In this document: positions 26,266-36,252 of the stretch, piece by piece
How the letters are laid out: each line of letters starts with the position of its first letter
How positions within the stretch are numbered: position 1 is the stretch's first letter
Source: Candidatus Aquivivens invisus
GTDB lineage: Bacteria; Omnitrophota; Gorgyraeia; Aquiviventales; Aquiviventaceae
Assembly: GCA_001804415.1 (NCBI GenBank)
Contig: MHGA01000046.1
Location: forward strand, 1-58,327
Length of the DNA stretch: 58,327 bases
Direction: 5' to 3'
Program-made: the position numbers and the translations under genes
Notes under the pieces: generated by a model
What the model saw: the letters and a program-made list of their open reading frames with translations, nothing else
What the model was told of the DNA's origin: nothing
The model's database searches: none

Positions 26266-29178
26266 TTATTTGTCTTTGGGACGGCCATCCACGTAGGCGA
26301 GATAAATCTCGCGTTCGAGCCCTGACGCAGATAAGCGTTCCCAGACGACGACATCGCCTGAGAGGTCGGGGGGCGAGGGCATGCGAGCGCCGTCCGCCGT
26401 CAGCCGTCGCTCCTGCTGGCCTGGCGGGCGATTCAGGTCGAACAGATAGAGATCGTCTCCTCCGTGGCGCTTGTCAATCCACACGACGCGGGAGCCTGAA
26501 ATCTTGGGGTGGAGCTGATGGGCAGGATTGGCGGTCAGCCGCATCTCCTGTTGTCCAGCGGGCTTGTCCAAGTCATAGAGGTAGATATCCCAGTTGCCGT
26601 TGCGGGAGTCCTGGTAGACGATCTTGCGGCCGGAGATGTCGGGGGCGGCCAGCGTCCCTGAGGTCACCAGGGCTCTCGGCGATCCGCTCCCTCCGCCGAT
26701 GGCATCGAACTCGTACAGAGAGAGATCGCCGGCAATGACGCTGAGCCCCGGAAAGCGGACTTCCTGACGGGCCGTCCTGAACGCCATGCGATTCCCGTCG
26801 AGGGCGAATCCATCCCTCCCATAGGTGTGATTCCCTGCGACCACTTGGCGCCCCCACTGATCCGCCGGTGTCCGGAGATCGGCGCCGTAGAGCCCCTCCA
26901 GACGATAGCGCTGGTCCTCCCAGACGATGCGCCGGCCCCCGACGCGCGGGTAGCCTTGGGTGCCAAGGAGGGTCGTGATGCGCAGCTCGCGCCGGGCGGT
27001 CAGATCGTAGGCGTACACTTCTAAATCCATCGTCCGGACCACCGGATCGCCGCTGGGGTCCTTGACGTTGCGCCAGTCCACCCAGGCAATGAGGTCGGCG
27101 TTGATGTCCGGGGCCTCCTGGTCGTTTGGATCCGTCGTCATCCGGCGCTCCTGCTGGCTCGCCAGGCGATAGCTGTAGATGTCCTTGTTGCCGTGCCGGG
27201 TATCCACCCAGACGACCGTGTCTGCCGAGATGCGGGGCGAGGCGCCGGCTGCGAGGCGGCGAGCCGATCCCCCTAACAGCACCTCAAAGGGCAGCGTCTG
27301 CCGGTAGCCGTCCGCCTGGATGGTGATCACGCACCCTAACGAGGCGAGCGCATAGGGGAGGGTGCCGATCCGCATCAGAAACGGATTCGATTGGTTGTTC
27401 TTCGTCGCCCCGCTCGCCATGCTCCCAAAGGTTGAGGAGCCACTCACGAGCGTCGCCATCGTCGATCCCGAGATGCTCAACGTCGCCGAGACGGCCGCGG
27501 TCTCTTTCCAGACGTTTTCGAGATCCACGATGATGCGCATGACCTCGCCGGCCTGCAGGAACCCGTCGCCATCCGCATCTTCCCACCGAACCTTCCGCGC
27601 GCGGAAGAAGGGACGCCGGCTGGCGGTCATGGCCTGCGCCAGATTGATGCGGCCGGTGCCCATCAGATCCCGGACGGCCCACGCCTCCGGAGGCAAGGGA
27701 TCCGCCGTGGCCATGAGCCGGCCCTGGATGTCCGCCGCCGAAGCCAAGCGGTCGGCCGACATGAGCACGGCCGCCGCCCCGGCAACGTGCGGGGTCGACA
27801 TGGACGTCCCCTGGTTTCTGGCGTAGCCCGGCGCGACGCTTGACGCGCTGGATGTCGCCGGCGGGACGGTCGAGAGAACCGCCACCCCCGGGGCGCTCAC
27901 GTCGACGACGGAGCCGAGGTTTGAGAACAGGGCTTTCAGATCCGAGGGATCGGTCGCCGCCACCGCCAAGACAGACGGCATGTTCGCCGGGTACAGGTTG
28001 CCCGCGTCAGCCCCGTAGTCGTTGCCCGCGGCCGCCACATTCAGGCAGCCCTTCGCGGCCGCGTCGCTGACCGCATCCTGGATGAGCGCCGATGTCCCGG
28101 TGCCGCTCCATGAGTGGTTCAGAATCGCCGCTCCGTTGTCAGCCGCGTAGCGAAGGGCGTTGGCCAAGTCGGCGTCGGAGCCGAAGCCCTTCGCGTTGAA
28201 CGCCTTGATGGCCATCACACTCGCGCGCGGGGCCACCCCGGCGATTCCTTTGCGGTTGTTGGCGAGCGCGGCGATCGTGCCCGCCACGTGGGTGCCGTGC
28301 CCGTTGTCGTCCAGAGGGTCGTTGTCGGGGGTCTTCGGGGCGATGCATTCATCGGCCTGGTTGTAGTCCGTGCAGCTCACCGCGTCCCATCCGCGCACGT
28401 CGTCCACGAAGCCGTTGCCCTCATCGTCTCGGCCGTTGCGGGGGATTTCGTGCGGGTTCGTCCAGATGTTCGCCGCGAGGTCCTCGTGGTTGTAGTCCAC
28501 GCCGGTATCGATGACCGCGACGATGATGTCTTTGCCTTGGGCGGTCACCCAGGCCTTATCGGCTTGGATTTTCTTGAGACCCCAGAGGTCCTCGTAGGAT
28601 TGTTCCCACGCGCCGGTGCTCCAGGTCCCGTTCTGGTCCGGATCGACATAGGGGTCGTTGGGCAGCGTCTGAGGAAAGGCGTTGATCGTCACGAGATAAT
28701 TCGGGTGGGCGTACTCGACGTGAGGATCAGCCTGGTAGGCTCGGACCGCCTCGACGACGTTGATGGAGTTGGGGACTTCCACGAGGTAGACGTTGGTCAG
28801 ATCAGGCGCGGCGGGAACGCCGCGAACCACACCCCGCCGCTTGACGAGAATCTTCTCCCGAAGCTGACGCTCCTTGCTCTGGGCTTGGATGGTTGAGAGG
28901 TTGTCGCGACTCACAAACACGCTGCGGGCGGTCTTCACGCCGAAGCGCTGGTTGAGGCGGTCAATCGAATCGGAACGATCCGCCAGGGAGGAAGCGAAAG
29001 ACTGACGGTTCTTGAGGAGGCAGTGGGCGCATTGCGTGAGGGCGCGGGGACCGTCGCTCCTGAATTTGACAATCACCTGGCCGCGGACGTGCCGGGGCGC
29101 TGCCTGGGCCCAATCTCTCGCGGGCCAGACCATCAGCAGCGCCGCAAGTACCCCAGTCAGACCGACAATCTTTCGCAT
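26266..29178 (-). CDS. S8 subtilisin-like serine protease with C-terminal TolB/PD40-like repeats
   Basis: VAVIDTGVDYNHED, GHGTHVAGTIA, GTSMSTPHVAGAA; repeated DIYLYDL..W.D.R units. Confidence 0.95.
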   Translation of the reverse strand: MRKIVGLTGVLAALLMVWPARDWAQAAPRHVRGQVIVKFRSDGPRALTQCAHCLLKNRQSFASSLADRSDSIDRLNQRFGVKTARSVFVSRDNLSTIQAQSKERQLREKILVKRRGVVRGVPAAPDLTNVYLVEVPNSINVVEAVRAYQADPHVEYAHPNYLVTINAFPQTLPNDPYVDPDQNGTWSTGAWEQSYEDLWGLKKIQADKAWVTAQGKDIIVAVIDTGVDYNHEDLAANIWTNPHEIPRNGRDDEGNGFVDDVRGWDAVSCTDYNQADECIAPKTPDNDPLDDNGHGTHVAGTIAALANNRKGIAGVAPRASVMAIKAFNAKGFGSDADLANALRYAADNGAAILNHSWSGTGTSALIQDAVSDAAAKGCLNVAAAGNDYGADAGNLYPANMPSVLAVAATDPSDLKALFSNLGSVVDVSAPGVAVLSTVPPATSSASSVAPGYARNQGTSMSTPHVAGAAAVLMSADRLASAADIQGRLMATADPLPPEAWAVRDLMGTGRINLAQAMTASRRPFFRARKVRWEDADGDGFLQAGEVMRIIVDLENVWKETAAVSATLSISGSTMATLVSGSSTFGSMASGATKNNQSNPFLMRIGTLPYALASLGCVITIQADGYRQTLPFEVLLGGSARRLAAGASPRISADTVVWVDTRHGNKDIYSYRLASQQERRMTTDPNDQEAPDINADLIAWVDWRNVKDPSGDPVVRTMDLEVYAYDLTARRELRITTLLGTQGYPRVGGRRIVWEDQRYRLEGLYGADLRTPADQWGRQVVAGNHTYGRDGFALDGNRMAFRTARQEVRFPGLSVIAGDLSLYEFDAIGGGSGSPRALVTSGTLAAPDISGRKIVYQDSRNGNWDIYLYDLDKPAGQQEMRLTANPAHQLHPKISGSRVVWIDKRHGGDDLYLFDLNRPPGQQERRLTADGARMPSPPDLSGDVVVWERLSASGLEREIYLAYVDGRPKDK

Positions 29179-29306
29179 GTTGTGAGGAGAGAGTTCCCGT
29201 GAGCGTGTTCCAGAGGTGGTACGAAAGAACGATTCAGTCTAGGCAGGACGGTACACGGCTGTCAAGAGGGAGGATTTTACGTAACCTTATGCAACACAAT
29301 GAATTA

Positions 29307-30422
29307 CTACGTGGATTTAAGGGTCGAGCGTCCGGGGGAGAACGGGGAGAGGTCGAGAGGGGAGCGGCCGTGGAGGATCACGTCTGACAGCAGGACCGCC
29401 GTGATGGGGGCGAGCAGGATGCCGTGGCGGAAGTGGCCGGCGGCCAGGTACAAGCCGCCGATGGCGGTCTGCCCTATAATAGGGCGCGTGTCTGTGGAGC
29501 AGGGGCGCAGGCCGGCCCAGGCATCGACAAACGCGCAGCGGTCAAGGGCGCTCGTCATCCGACGCAGCCCTCCGAGAATCGCGCGAATGCCCTCCAGGGT
29601 CAGATGCTTGCGAAAGCCGACGAACTCGACGGTCGACCCCACGATCAGCCGCCCGTCCCGACGCTGCACCACGTAGGCCTGCTCCGACATCACCGCGCGG
29701 CGAAACAGCCCCCGCGGCCCCTGAAAGGCGAGCATCTGTCCACGGGCTGGCACGACCGGCAGCTTGATCGGCGGCGGCTCAACAAGCGAGGCCCAGCTGC
29801 CCAAACAGTTGATCGCCACCGGCGCGCGCAAGAGCCCCCGATCCGTTTCAACGCCCTGAAGGGCGCGTCGCTGAATGCGAAGACGCTGAACGCTGGTCTC
29901 CTCTAACAACGTCACGCCGTCGCGCTGGCACGTCCGCTGCAGGGCTTCCATCAACCGGACGTTGTCCACCTGCGCTTCAGCGGGAAAGAAGAACCCGCAG
30001 CGAAGCCGCCCATCCACTGACGGCTCCCGCCGCCGCACCTCGGCCTCCGACCAGCGCTCGACCGGGACCGCTTTGGCGCGCTGCCAACGCATCCGCGAGG
30101 CCATCCGCCGTTCATCCTGGCTCGTCAGGGCGAGATACAGAATGCCCTCGATGGCCAATCCGACGTCGATCCCCGACCGACGCTCCAGATGCTTCACCCA
30201 CGCCGGATACAGGCGCCGGGCCGCCTGGCAGAGGTCAAACATCACATCGGGACGGGGCAAGTCCATCTGGGCCGACAGGATCCCGGCGGCTGCGCTGGAA
30301 GCCTCTCCGCCGATGGCTCCCCGCTCCACCACGGCGACGCGTTGCTGGCGTCGGGCCAGCTCCTCGGCGATGGCGCAGCCGATGATGCCTCCACCCAGCA
30401 CAACCACATCAAAAGATTTCAT
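29307..30422 (-). CDS. thiO: glycine oxidase/FAD-dependent oxidoreductase ThiO-like
   Basis: DVVVLGGGIIGCAIAEELARR, GLRPCSTDTRPIIGQT, GHFRHGILLAPITA. Confidence 0.9.
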   Translation of the reverse strand: MKSFDVVVLGGGIIGCAIAEELARRQQRVAVVERGAIGGEASSAAAGILSAQMDLPRPDVMFDLCQAARRLYPAWVKHLERRSGIDVGLAIEGILYLALTSQDERRMASRMRWQRAKAVPVERWSEAEVRRREPSVDGRLRCGFFFPAEAQVDNVRLMEALQRTCQRDGVTLLEETSVQRLRIQRRALQGVETDRGLLRAPVAINCLGSWASLVEPPPIKLPVVPARGQMLAFQGPRGLFRRAVMSEQAYVVQRRDGRLIVGSTVEFVGFRKHLTLEGIRAILGGLRRMTSALDRCAFVDAWAGLRPCSTDTRPIIGQTAIGGLYLAAGHFRHGILLAPITAVLLSDVILHGRSPLDLSPFSPGRSTLKST

Positions 30423-30492
30423 CAGGGAAGGACGAGACCCAACCCGATCTCCGAAACCGATACGTGGCCGAGGCCGATACCGAAACCGATTC

Positions 30493-30993
30493 CTACGAGG
30501 TGTCACACGGCGGGACGAGTGCCTTCAGTTGCTTGCGCTTGGAAGGGGTGAGCGCGGATTCGAGTCTGAACGAGGGGTCAGCGTCCTGATCGGCTTTCTT
30601 GATCAACAACCACTCCTTGCCGGTTGTGCGAGGCCCCTTCAGTTTGACCATCGCAAAGTCCCCCCGCAGCCGCTGGCCCTCCAGACGGAATTTCAACGAC
30701 CCGGCCTTGAGCTGAACGGCGGGGTCCGTGCCCCCGAGCACGGTATACGTGCCGCGATCCCAGATGACGACTTCCCCCGCGCCGTATCGGCCTTTCGGGA
30801 TGATGCCTTCAAACTCGCCATACCCCAACGGGTGATCATCCACCATGACGGCGAGGCGCTTGTCCGCGGGATTCATCGAGGGGCCTTTCGGGATCGCCCA
30901 CGACTTCAGCACCCCGTCCATCTCCAGACGGAAGTCGAAGTGCAGGCGCGAGGCGTGGTGCTCATGCACCACAAAGACCCCGGAGGGGGACAT
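30493..30993 (-). CDS. standalone LigD-type 3'-phosphoesterase domain protein
   Basis: FVVHEHHASRLHFDFRLEMDGVLKSWAIPKGPS, HPLGYGEFEGIIPKGRYGAGEV. Confidence 0.92.
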   Translation of the reverse strand: MSPSGVFVVHEHHASRLHFDFRLEMDGVLKSWAIPKGPSMNPADKRLAVMVDDHPLGYGEFEGIIPKGRYGAGEVVIWDRGTYTVLGGTDPAVQLKAGSLKFRLEGQRLRGDFAMVKLKGPRTTGKEWLLIKKADQDADPSFRLESALTPSKRKQLKALVPPCDTS

Positions 30994-31010
30994 GCCGCCA
31001 AGCTAAGTGA

Positions 31011-31038
31011 GTGGCCAGTGATTAGTGACCAGTGAAAA
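31011..31038. repeat. heptanucleotide array GTGGCCA|GTGATTA|GTGACCA|GTGAAAA
   Basis: four in-register 7-nt units upstream of the LigD-PE gene. Confidence 0.75.
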
Positions 31039-31088
31039 GCTCGACGAGAACATGTTTCAAAGGGGTCAAGAAACTTTTGTCCAGATAC

Positions 31089-31625
31089 TTAATACTTGAC
31101 GAGCGAGAAGACGGGATGGGCACCGAGTTGCCGGCGGCCGCCCAGCGCCGTCAACTCGACGAGAAACGCCACCTCCACGACCTGGGCGCGAAAATGTTCC
31201 AGCAGGCTCACCACCGCGCCCATCGTGCCGCCGGTGGCCAAGAGATCGTCGATCAGGACCACGCGCGACCCTTCGGACAGGCCATCGGCGTGCATCTCTA
31301 ACATTCCCTCGCCATACTCGAGGGTGTAGGTCGCTTTGATCGTCTTGTGCGGCAGCTTGCCGGCTTTACGGACGGGCACCAATCCGATCCCCAGGCGATC
31401 CGCCAACGGGGCCCCGAAGATCAACCCGCGCGACTCAATCGCGACAACCGCCTCGAGACGCTGCGAGGCATAGCGGCGCGCGAACTGCTCCATGACTTGA
31501 TGAAAGACCGCGCCGTTCTGCAGTAAGGGGGTGATGTCCCGAAAGAGGATGCCCTGCTTGGGAAAATCCGGGATGTCGCGGATGTGGCGTTTGAGTTCAT
31601 CCTCTGTGACGACCGCCGCGCTCAT
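31089..31625 (-). CDS. apt: adenine phosphoribosyltransferase
   Basis: FPKQGILFRDITPLL, AIESRGLIFGAPLA, RVVLIDDLLATGGTM. Confidence 0.95.
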   Translation of the reverse strand: MSAAVVTEDELKRHIRDIPDFPKQGILFRDITPLLQNGAVFHQVMEQFARRYASQRLEAVVAIESRGLIFGAPLADRLGIGLVPVRKAGKLPHKTIKATYTLEYGEGMLEMHADGLSEGSRVVLIDDLLATGGTMGAVVSLLEHFRAQVVEVAFLVELTALGGRRQLGAHPVFSLVKY

Positions 31626-32149
31626 CCTTTGGTCACCATGTGATAGAGGCCTCCGCCCAGCCACCCGACCAGAGGCGGGACCCACAGCGACACGACGATC
31701 CGAACCACGGCGACCTGCGCCCCGAGGATCGGCAGCTCCCACACGAGAAAGCGGTTGAGCCCCAGCAGCGCCCAGGCCGCGATGTAGGCGCACACCGGGC
31801 CCACCCCGGCACCCTTCGTCAGGAACGAGGCGAGGATCGGAAAATGCGTAAAGGGTCCGCCGGGCGTCAGCGTCCCCGCCAACGTCCCCAGGAACAGGCC
31901 CCGCCACCCGGACCCGCGGCCCATCCATTGGACGATCACCTCGCTGGGGAGCAGCACCGTGAGAAACCCTGCCAACGCAAACCCGAGCACGAGATTGGGC
32001 AACACGCTGAGGAACAGCTTGCCGCCGCTGGTGAGAGCATCCTGCACGCGGAGCATCCCGCCGCGGTGAAATGCGATGACCGCGCATACCACGACCAGGC
32101 TGCCCACGATCACCCAGGAGCGCCACATGGACTGCACGGACGGCGTCAT
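31622..32149 (-). CDS. small predicted permease (UPF0718-like)
   Basis: several TM segments, GTLAGTLTPGGPFTHFPILASFL; overlaps apt start. Confidence 0.6.
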   Translation of the reverse strand: MTPSVQSMWRSWVIVGSLVVVCAVIAFHRGGMLRVQDALTSGGKLFLSVLPNLVLGFALAGFLTVLLPSEVIVQWMGRGSGWRGLFLGTLAGTLTPGGPFTHFPILASFLTKGAGVGPVCAYIAAWALLGLNRFLVWELPILGAQVAVVRIVVSLWVPPLVGWLGGGLYHMVTKG

Positions 32150-33327
32150 GCGGGACGGAAGAGACCGAGGCTGGCGGTGTAGCCATGGACAAAATTCCTC
32201 CCGCCCACCGGACCGATCTCCCCGTTGCAGAAGAAGCCGCCGATCGGCGCCTGCCCACCCACGACTTCCCGAATGGTCTTCAGATCCTGATGCGCCGCTC
32301 CGTAAAAGGCTTTGCCGCGCCCGAGGCAATCGAAGACCAGAATCCCTGCGGGGGCTGCCTCGGACCAGGAGCCGGCATGGCGGAGCAGCGTCCGGCGCAG
32401 CTCACCGCGCGAGATCGACGGGTCGCGCAGGTGAAACTGGAGGGTCTGCCCGATGGTGACTTCGTCCTCCACCGCAATCGCCCCGCTGGGCGGATCGATG
32501 CCCGCCAGATGGCGGATGAGAAAATCCTCCGGATGAAACCGCGGTGTCATCTCGTTGATGCACAGTCCGATGAAAATCGCATGCTGGGCGAGGGCTTGCT
32601 CCGTCGAGGAGAGCCCCACGAACACCTCCCGCAGTACCTCTAACGCCTGGCGACCACCCAGCTCCCAGATGACGCGCTCCTCGGCTTTCGTCACCACCAA
32701 GGGCTGGCCGATCGGGCGGCAGCCCGGGGCGACGACGGCCTCCAGCCGAAGGTGGCCCGTCAGCGCCACCCCCACCGCCCCGGCGCGGCGCACCTCGGTG
32801 TCGTAGAACAGGACGTGGTCGCCGGCTTCCCGACCGCCGCTGGCCAGCCCTCCGATCACAGGGCAGCCGGGAAACGTCGCATTGAATTCCTGCACGATCT
32901 TGGAGGTTTCGCAGGTGGCGGGATCGACGAGCAGGACGAAACTGGGACGCGCCTGCGCAGGAATTCCGACCTTGTCCACCCAAAACCCGCCGGCGCTGGA
33001 GATGGCGAGTTCGTCAGGGCTGATGACGAAGGGATAGAGCCGCGCTTCGGGCAGATGGGCGGCGAACACCGACACGGCAGGCACGGATTCCACCTCGCGC
33101 CCTCCGCCGATGACGCTCTGCCCGCTGCAACCTATAAGGACCGCAGGCCGAAGGTGCTCGTGGACGGCGCGGAGTGCTGCGTCCCAGTCAGCGTGATAGG
33201 CCGGTGAGACGAACAGGCACACCCAATGGCAGGGCGACCCGGCCAGTTGCTCGAGGATGTGACGACACGCCTGGTCGACCGCGCTCCGGAGATGGGGGGA
33301 CTCGCTGACGGCTGAGGCAAATCGCAT
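32146..33327 (-). CDS. FIST-domain sensory protein (FIST_N/FIST_C)
   Basis: LIGCSGQSVIGGGREVE, GGLASGG, GCRPIGQPLVVTKAEERVIWELGGRQALE, GGFFCNGEIGPVGGRNFVHGYTAS. Confidence 0.92.
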   Translation of the reverse strand: MRFASAVSESPHLRSAVDQACRHILEQLAGSPCHWVCLFVSPAYHADWDAALRAVHEHLRPAVLIGCSGQSVIGGGREVESVPAVSVFAAHLPEARLYPFVISPDELAISSAGGFWVDKVGIPAQARPSFVLLVDPATCETSKIVQEFNATFPGCPVIGGLASGGREAGDHVLFYDTEVRRAGAVGVALTGHLRLEAVVAPGCRPIGQPLVVTKAEERVIWELGGRQALEVLREVFVGLSSTEQALAQHAIFIGLCINEMTPRFHPEDFLIRHLAGIDPPSGAIAVEDEVTIGQTLQFHLRDPSISRGELRRTLLRHAGSWSEAAPAGILVFDCLGRGKAFYGAAHQDLKTIREVVGGQAPIGGFFCNGEIGPVGGRNFVHGYTASLGLFRPA

Positions 33328-33400
33328 AGCAATCGCTGAGCAACGCTGATCTATACGCGTGATGAACGCAGATCATGCGAGCGGTCTGCTCCGGTACAGC

Positions 33401-34476
33401 TTAGAACTGGTTCGCCGGATTGTCAATGGATGGCCACGCGTCGGCAAGAGGGTTCAGGCCGTCGATCCAGGCTGAGGGAATGACGTAGGGAGCCAACGCC
33501 TCCGGCGCCATCCGGAACAGGCGCGCATCCATCACCAGCACCACGGAGGATGGCGGCGGCTGAACCCGGTCGAGATCTCCCCACGGTTTCCTCCGAGCAA
33601 GACGCCGGTGAAACAACTCGGCGTGGGTCAGCCCGCGGAGCTCTTCGGCGGTCCCGGCGTACAAGCGATCCTGATGTTCCAGGAGCCAGGGCTCGTATTG
33701 CCGGTACACCCCGACCGGCAGGCGCAAGAAGATGGTGGCGTGGCGATGCGGGGTTCCGCGCGGAAGGTTGAGGCACGCCTCGAGAACGTTCTCCGTAAGG
33801 CTGATGGCCCCATCGACGCAGCGGGTCAGCGCGACGCTCAGGGCATGGGTCGTCTTGATCACCATCCACTGGGTCCCATCGACGGCTCGGCCAGGCAGCG
33901 TCCACGGGAACGCCCCGCGAGGCCGCCCGATCGCCCATCCCGCCCCCTCATTGAGGTCTCCGACGAGGTGCTGGATCCAATCGATGAGTTTGTTGGCTCG
34001 GACGATGGTTCCGCTGCCTGGGCTGATGGAGCCACCGGTCGCCACCGTATAGCTGACCGTGGCATCGCCCAGGCTGAGCTCTCGGAGCTGGAATGCATCC
34101 GCCAGCTCGCCGATTCGCCTGAGCGGACGGGCGTGGCCGAACCGATGCCACGCCCCGCGGATCCCCACAAACACATGTTCGATCAGACGAATCTCAGGAC
34201 CCGGAATCGGCAGATCAAGGAGCCAATCCGCCAGTCGCACGACCTCCAGCTCCGTCACGTTGGCCGTCGTGTAGAGTGCGCCATGCAGATCCAGCATCCG
34301 GTCGTCACGATGCACCGTCAGGCGCGCTTTCGACGGGCACGCGGCGAAGAACCGCTCCTCGAACGACTCCTCTGCTGAGACACCAGGAACACGCAGCACG
34401 CAGCAAGCACCAAGCAGCAAGCACCAAGCAGCAAGCAGCAAGTGACAGGTGACAGGCGACAACTCGTCATTCGACA
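33401..34476 (-). CDS. hypothetical exported protein
   Basis: MSNDELSPVTCHLLLAAWCLLLGACCVLRVPGVSAEE signal peptide, encoded by a heptamer array; mature part unrecognised. Confidence 0.6.
34391..34460. repeat. ten consecutive in-register heptamers
   Basis: ACGCAGC ACGCAGC AAGCACC AAGCAGC AAGCACC AAGCAGC AAGCAGC AAGTGAC AGGTGAC AGGCGAC. Confidence 0.95.
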
Positions 34477-36224
34477 TTCGAAAAGATTCCTTCCATCGCC
34501 GTCCCATCAAGTGATTCCGGGGGATACTCGATGCCAACCAGGTGAAGAATGGTTGGCATCAGATCAATGATCCGATGCGGGTGCGACGATTGGCCCAGCC
34601 GAATGTTCGGCCCGGCCAGGAAGCAGGTCATCCGCATCGCCTCGCGAAGTGGGGCGCCATGATCCGTGCCGGTCTCGCCATCGGTGCGAAACGTCCAGCC
34701 GCGGGCGGCGGTAGCGACAAGGTCAGGGTCTCGGCTGTCGGCCAGCTGCGCCACCGGAGGCTTCCAGCTGAAAAACTTCGCGATGCCGACGACCGCGTCG
34801 GGATAGTCGGTGCCGGCCGTCACTCGCAACCACTCCTCCGCCGAATGAGCCTCCGCCATCCATTGCGCGACGGGTCGCGGGGAGGCCGCCTCACGGACCG
34901 TGGGATCTCGCAGATAGCCGAGCGGATCGTCCTCGGGGAAGGAGGGCTCATACCGATACTGCTCCATGCCGGCCTCGTCCGTCTGCAGATGGATGAGGGC
35001 GTCAGGCGCCGAGGCGCGATGCACCAGCACGCGCGCGGCATCGAGTTTCACCAGGACCAGATCCACCCCATCGAACCGGCCCAACGCGTCAACCAGGTTC
35101 ACCCGGCCCCGGTTGGGCCCAAGGTCGTAGGCCAGCAATTCCTCGAGGGTGTTGCGCCGCCAGGCTCCGGTGTGATACGCCGCCTGAGGCAGAAAGATGG
35201 ACGCCTGGCCCCACGCCTGATGGTCGACGAACACAAACCGATTCGGATCGAATCCGGGATGCACCCACTCCTGTCCCACGACCCTGACGTTGCAACCAAG
35301 CCGGCGATGGACGAACGTCTCCACGAGCCCCGCAGGCCGGCTCGGATGGGTCGTGCCCCCCACGTGTCCATGATCGGAGATGAGAAAGAGGTAGGTCGAG
35401 TGACTCCAGCCGACCTGGCGAATCCTGCGCACCATCTTGCCCAGCCACCGATCGAACGCGATCAGGGTGTCCCGCACGTCGCCAAATTGTCCTCGGGGGC
35501 TGTGGTGGCTGAGCTTGTCCACCATCGGAAACCACGCCAGGATGACCCGCGCCTCCGGATCGCCGAGCACTTCTTCAATCAGGTACCGCGCGTTGACCTG
35601 ATCCAGCTCATGCGGGATCCGGTGGATCGCCGTAAACGGCTGCTCGATCGTGTTGAGCGCCCGGTGCAGCCACAAGGGCGGGGGATTCAGCGGCGCGATG
35701 GGGAGGACGGTATGCCGATAGCGTGCGCCGAGGTACGTGTCGAGCATGGGAACACCGCGCCGCCGCAAGACCTGATGGGTGTCTTCCGGCGCGAACTTGT
35801 CGAGCAAGTCGACGATGCGGGGGCCCTGGCGCGTGCGCCGCGCCAACCACTCGGGAAGCCATTCGCCCGCCTGGCCGGCCGGGAGGCGCGTCGTGCGCTC
35901 GAATTGGTTCTGGGACTTGATGCCCGTGCGATCCGGAAAGCGGCCGGTCACCAGCGCCCCGTTGGCCGTCAGGGTGTTCGAGGGAAAGGTGGTGAAGGCC
36001 TGCGTGAATTCGAGCCCGCCCTCCAGGAAGACCTGCTGGATGGTGGGCAGGAGCCCCTCCTGCGCCATGGCGCGAACGACATCAGGCCGAAGGCCGTCGA
36101 CGTAGAACACGATGACCCGCGCGTTCGGAATCGGCCCGGCGGGGGCCACACGACCGACCTCCTCCGCGGAGGCGACGGGATGGAGTGCGGCAAGCAGGAC
36201 GCCGGCGAGAATTCTGGCACGCAT
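34467..36224 (-). CDS. alkaline phosphatase/nucleotide pyrophosphatase family protein, secreted
   Basis: VIVFYVDGLRPDVVRAM, FPSNTLTANGALVTGRFPDRTGI, ISDHGHVG; reads into the upstream heptamer-containing gene. Confidence 0.88.
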   Translation of the reverse strand: MRARILAGVLLAALHPVASAEEVGRVAPAGPIPNARVIVFYVDGLRPDVVRAMAQEGLLPTIQQVFLEGGLEFTQAFTTFPSNTLTANGALVTGRFPDRTGIKSQNQFERTTRLPAGQAGEWLPEWLARRTRQGPRIVDLLDKFAPEDTHQVLRRRGVPMLDTYLGARYRHTVLPIAPLNPPPLWLHRALNTIEQPFTAIHRIPHELDQVNARYLIEEVLGDPEARVILAWFPMVDKLSHHSPRGQFGDVRDTLIAFDRWLGKMVRRIRQVGWSHSTYLFLISDHGHVGGTTHPSRPAGLVETFVHRRLGCNVRVVGQEWVHPGFDPNRFVFVDHQAWGQASIFLPQAAYHTGAWRRNTLEELLAYDLGPNRGRVNLVDALGRFDGVDLVLVKLDAARVLVHRASAPDALIHLQTDEAGMEQYRYEPSFPEDDPLGYLRDPTVREAASPRPVAQWMAEAHSAEEWLRVTAGTDYPDAVVGIAKFFSWKPPVAQLADSRDPDLVATAARGWTFRTDGETGTDHGAPLREAMRMTCFLAGPNIRLGQSSHPHRIIDLMPTILHLVGIEYPPESLDGTAMEGIFSNVE

Positions 36225-36252
36225 GGGTCGTGGGGTATTATACAATGAAGCG

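Noticed and set aside
30452-30493. Hexameric CCGAAA/CCGATA run before thiO
   Set aside because: Period 6 and very degenerate; not counted with the 7/8-nt arrays.
34391-34460. CRISPR array interpretation of tandem repeats
   Set aside because: Units are 7 nt without spacers and no cas genes are present.
34542-36248. 568-aa plus-strand ORF opposite the phosphodiesterase gene
   Set aside because: No motifs; the minus strand has clear alkaline-phosphatase-superfamily motifs.
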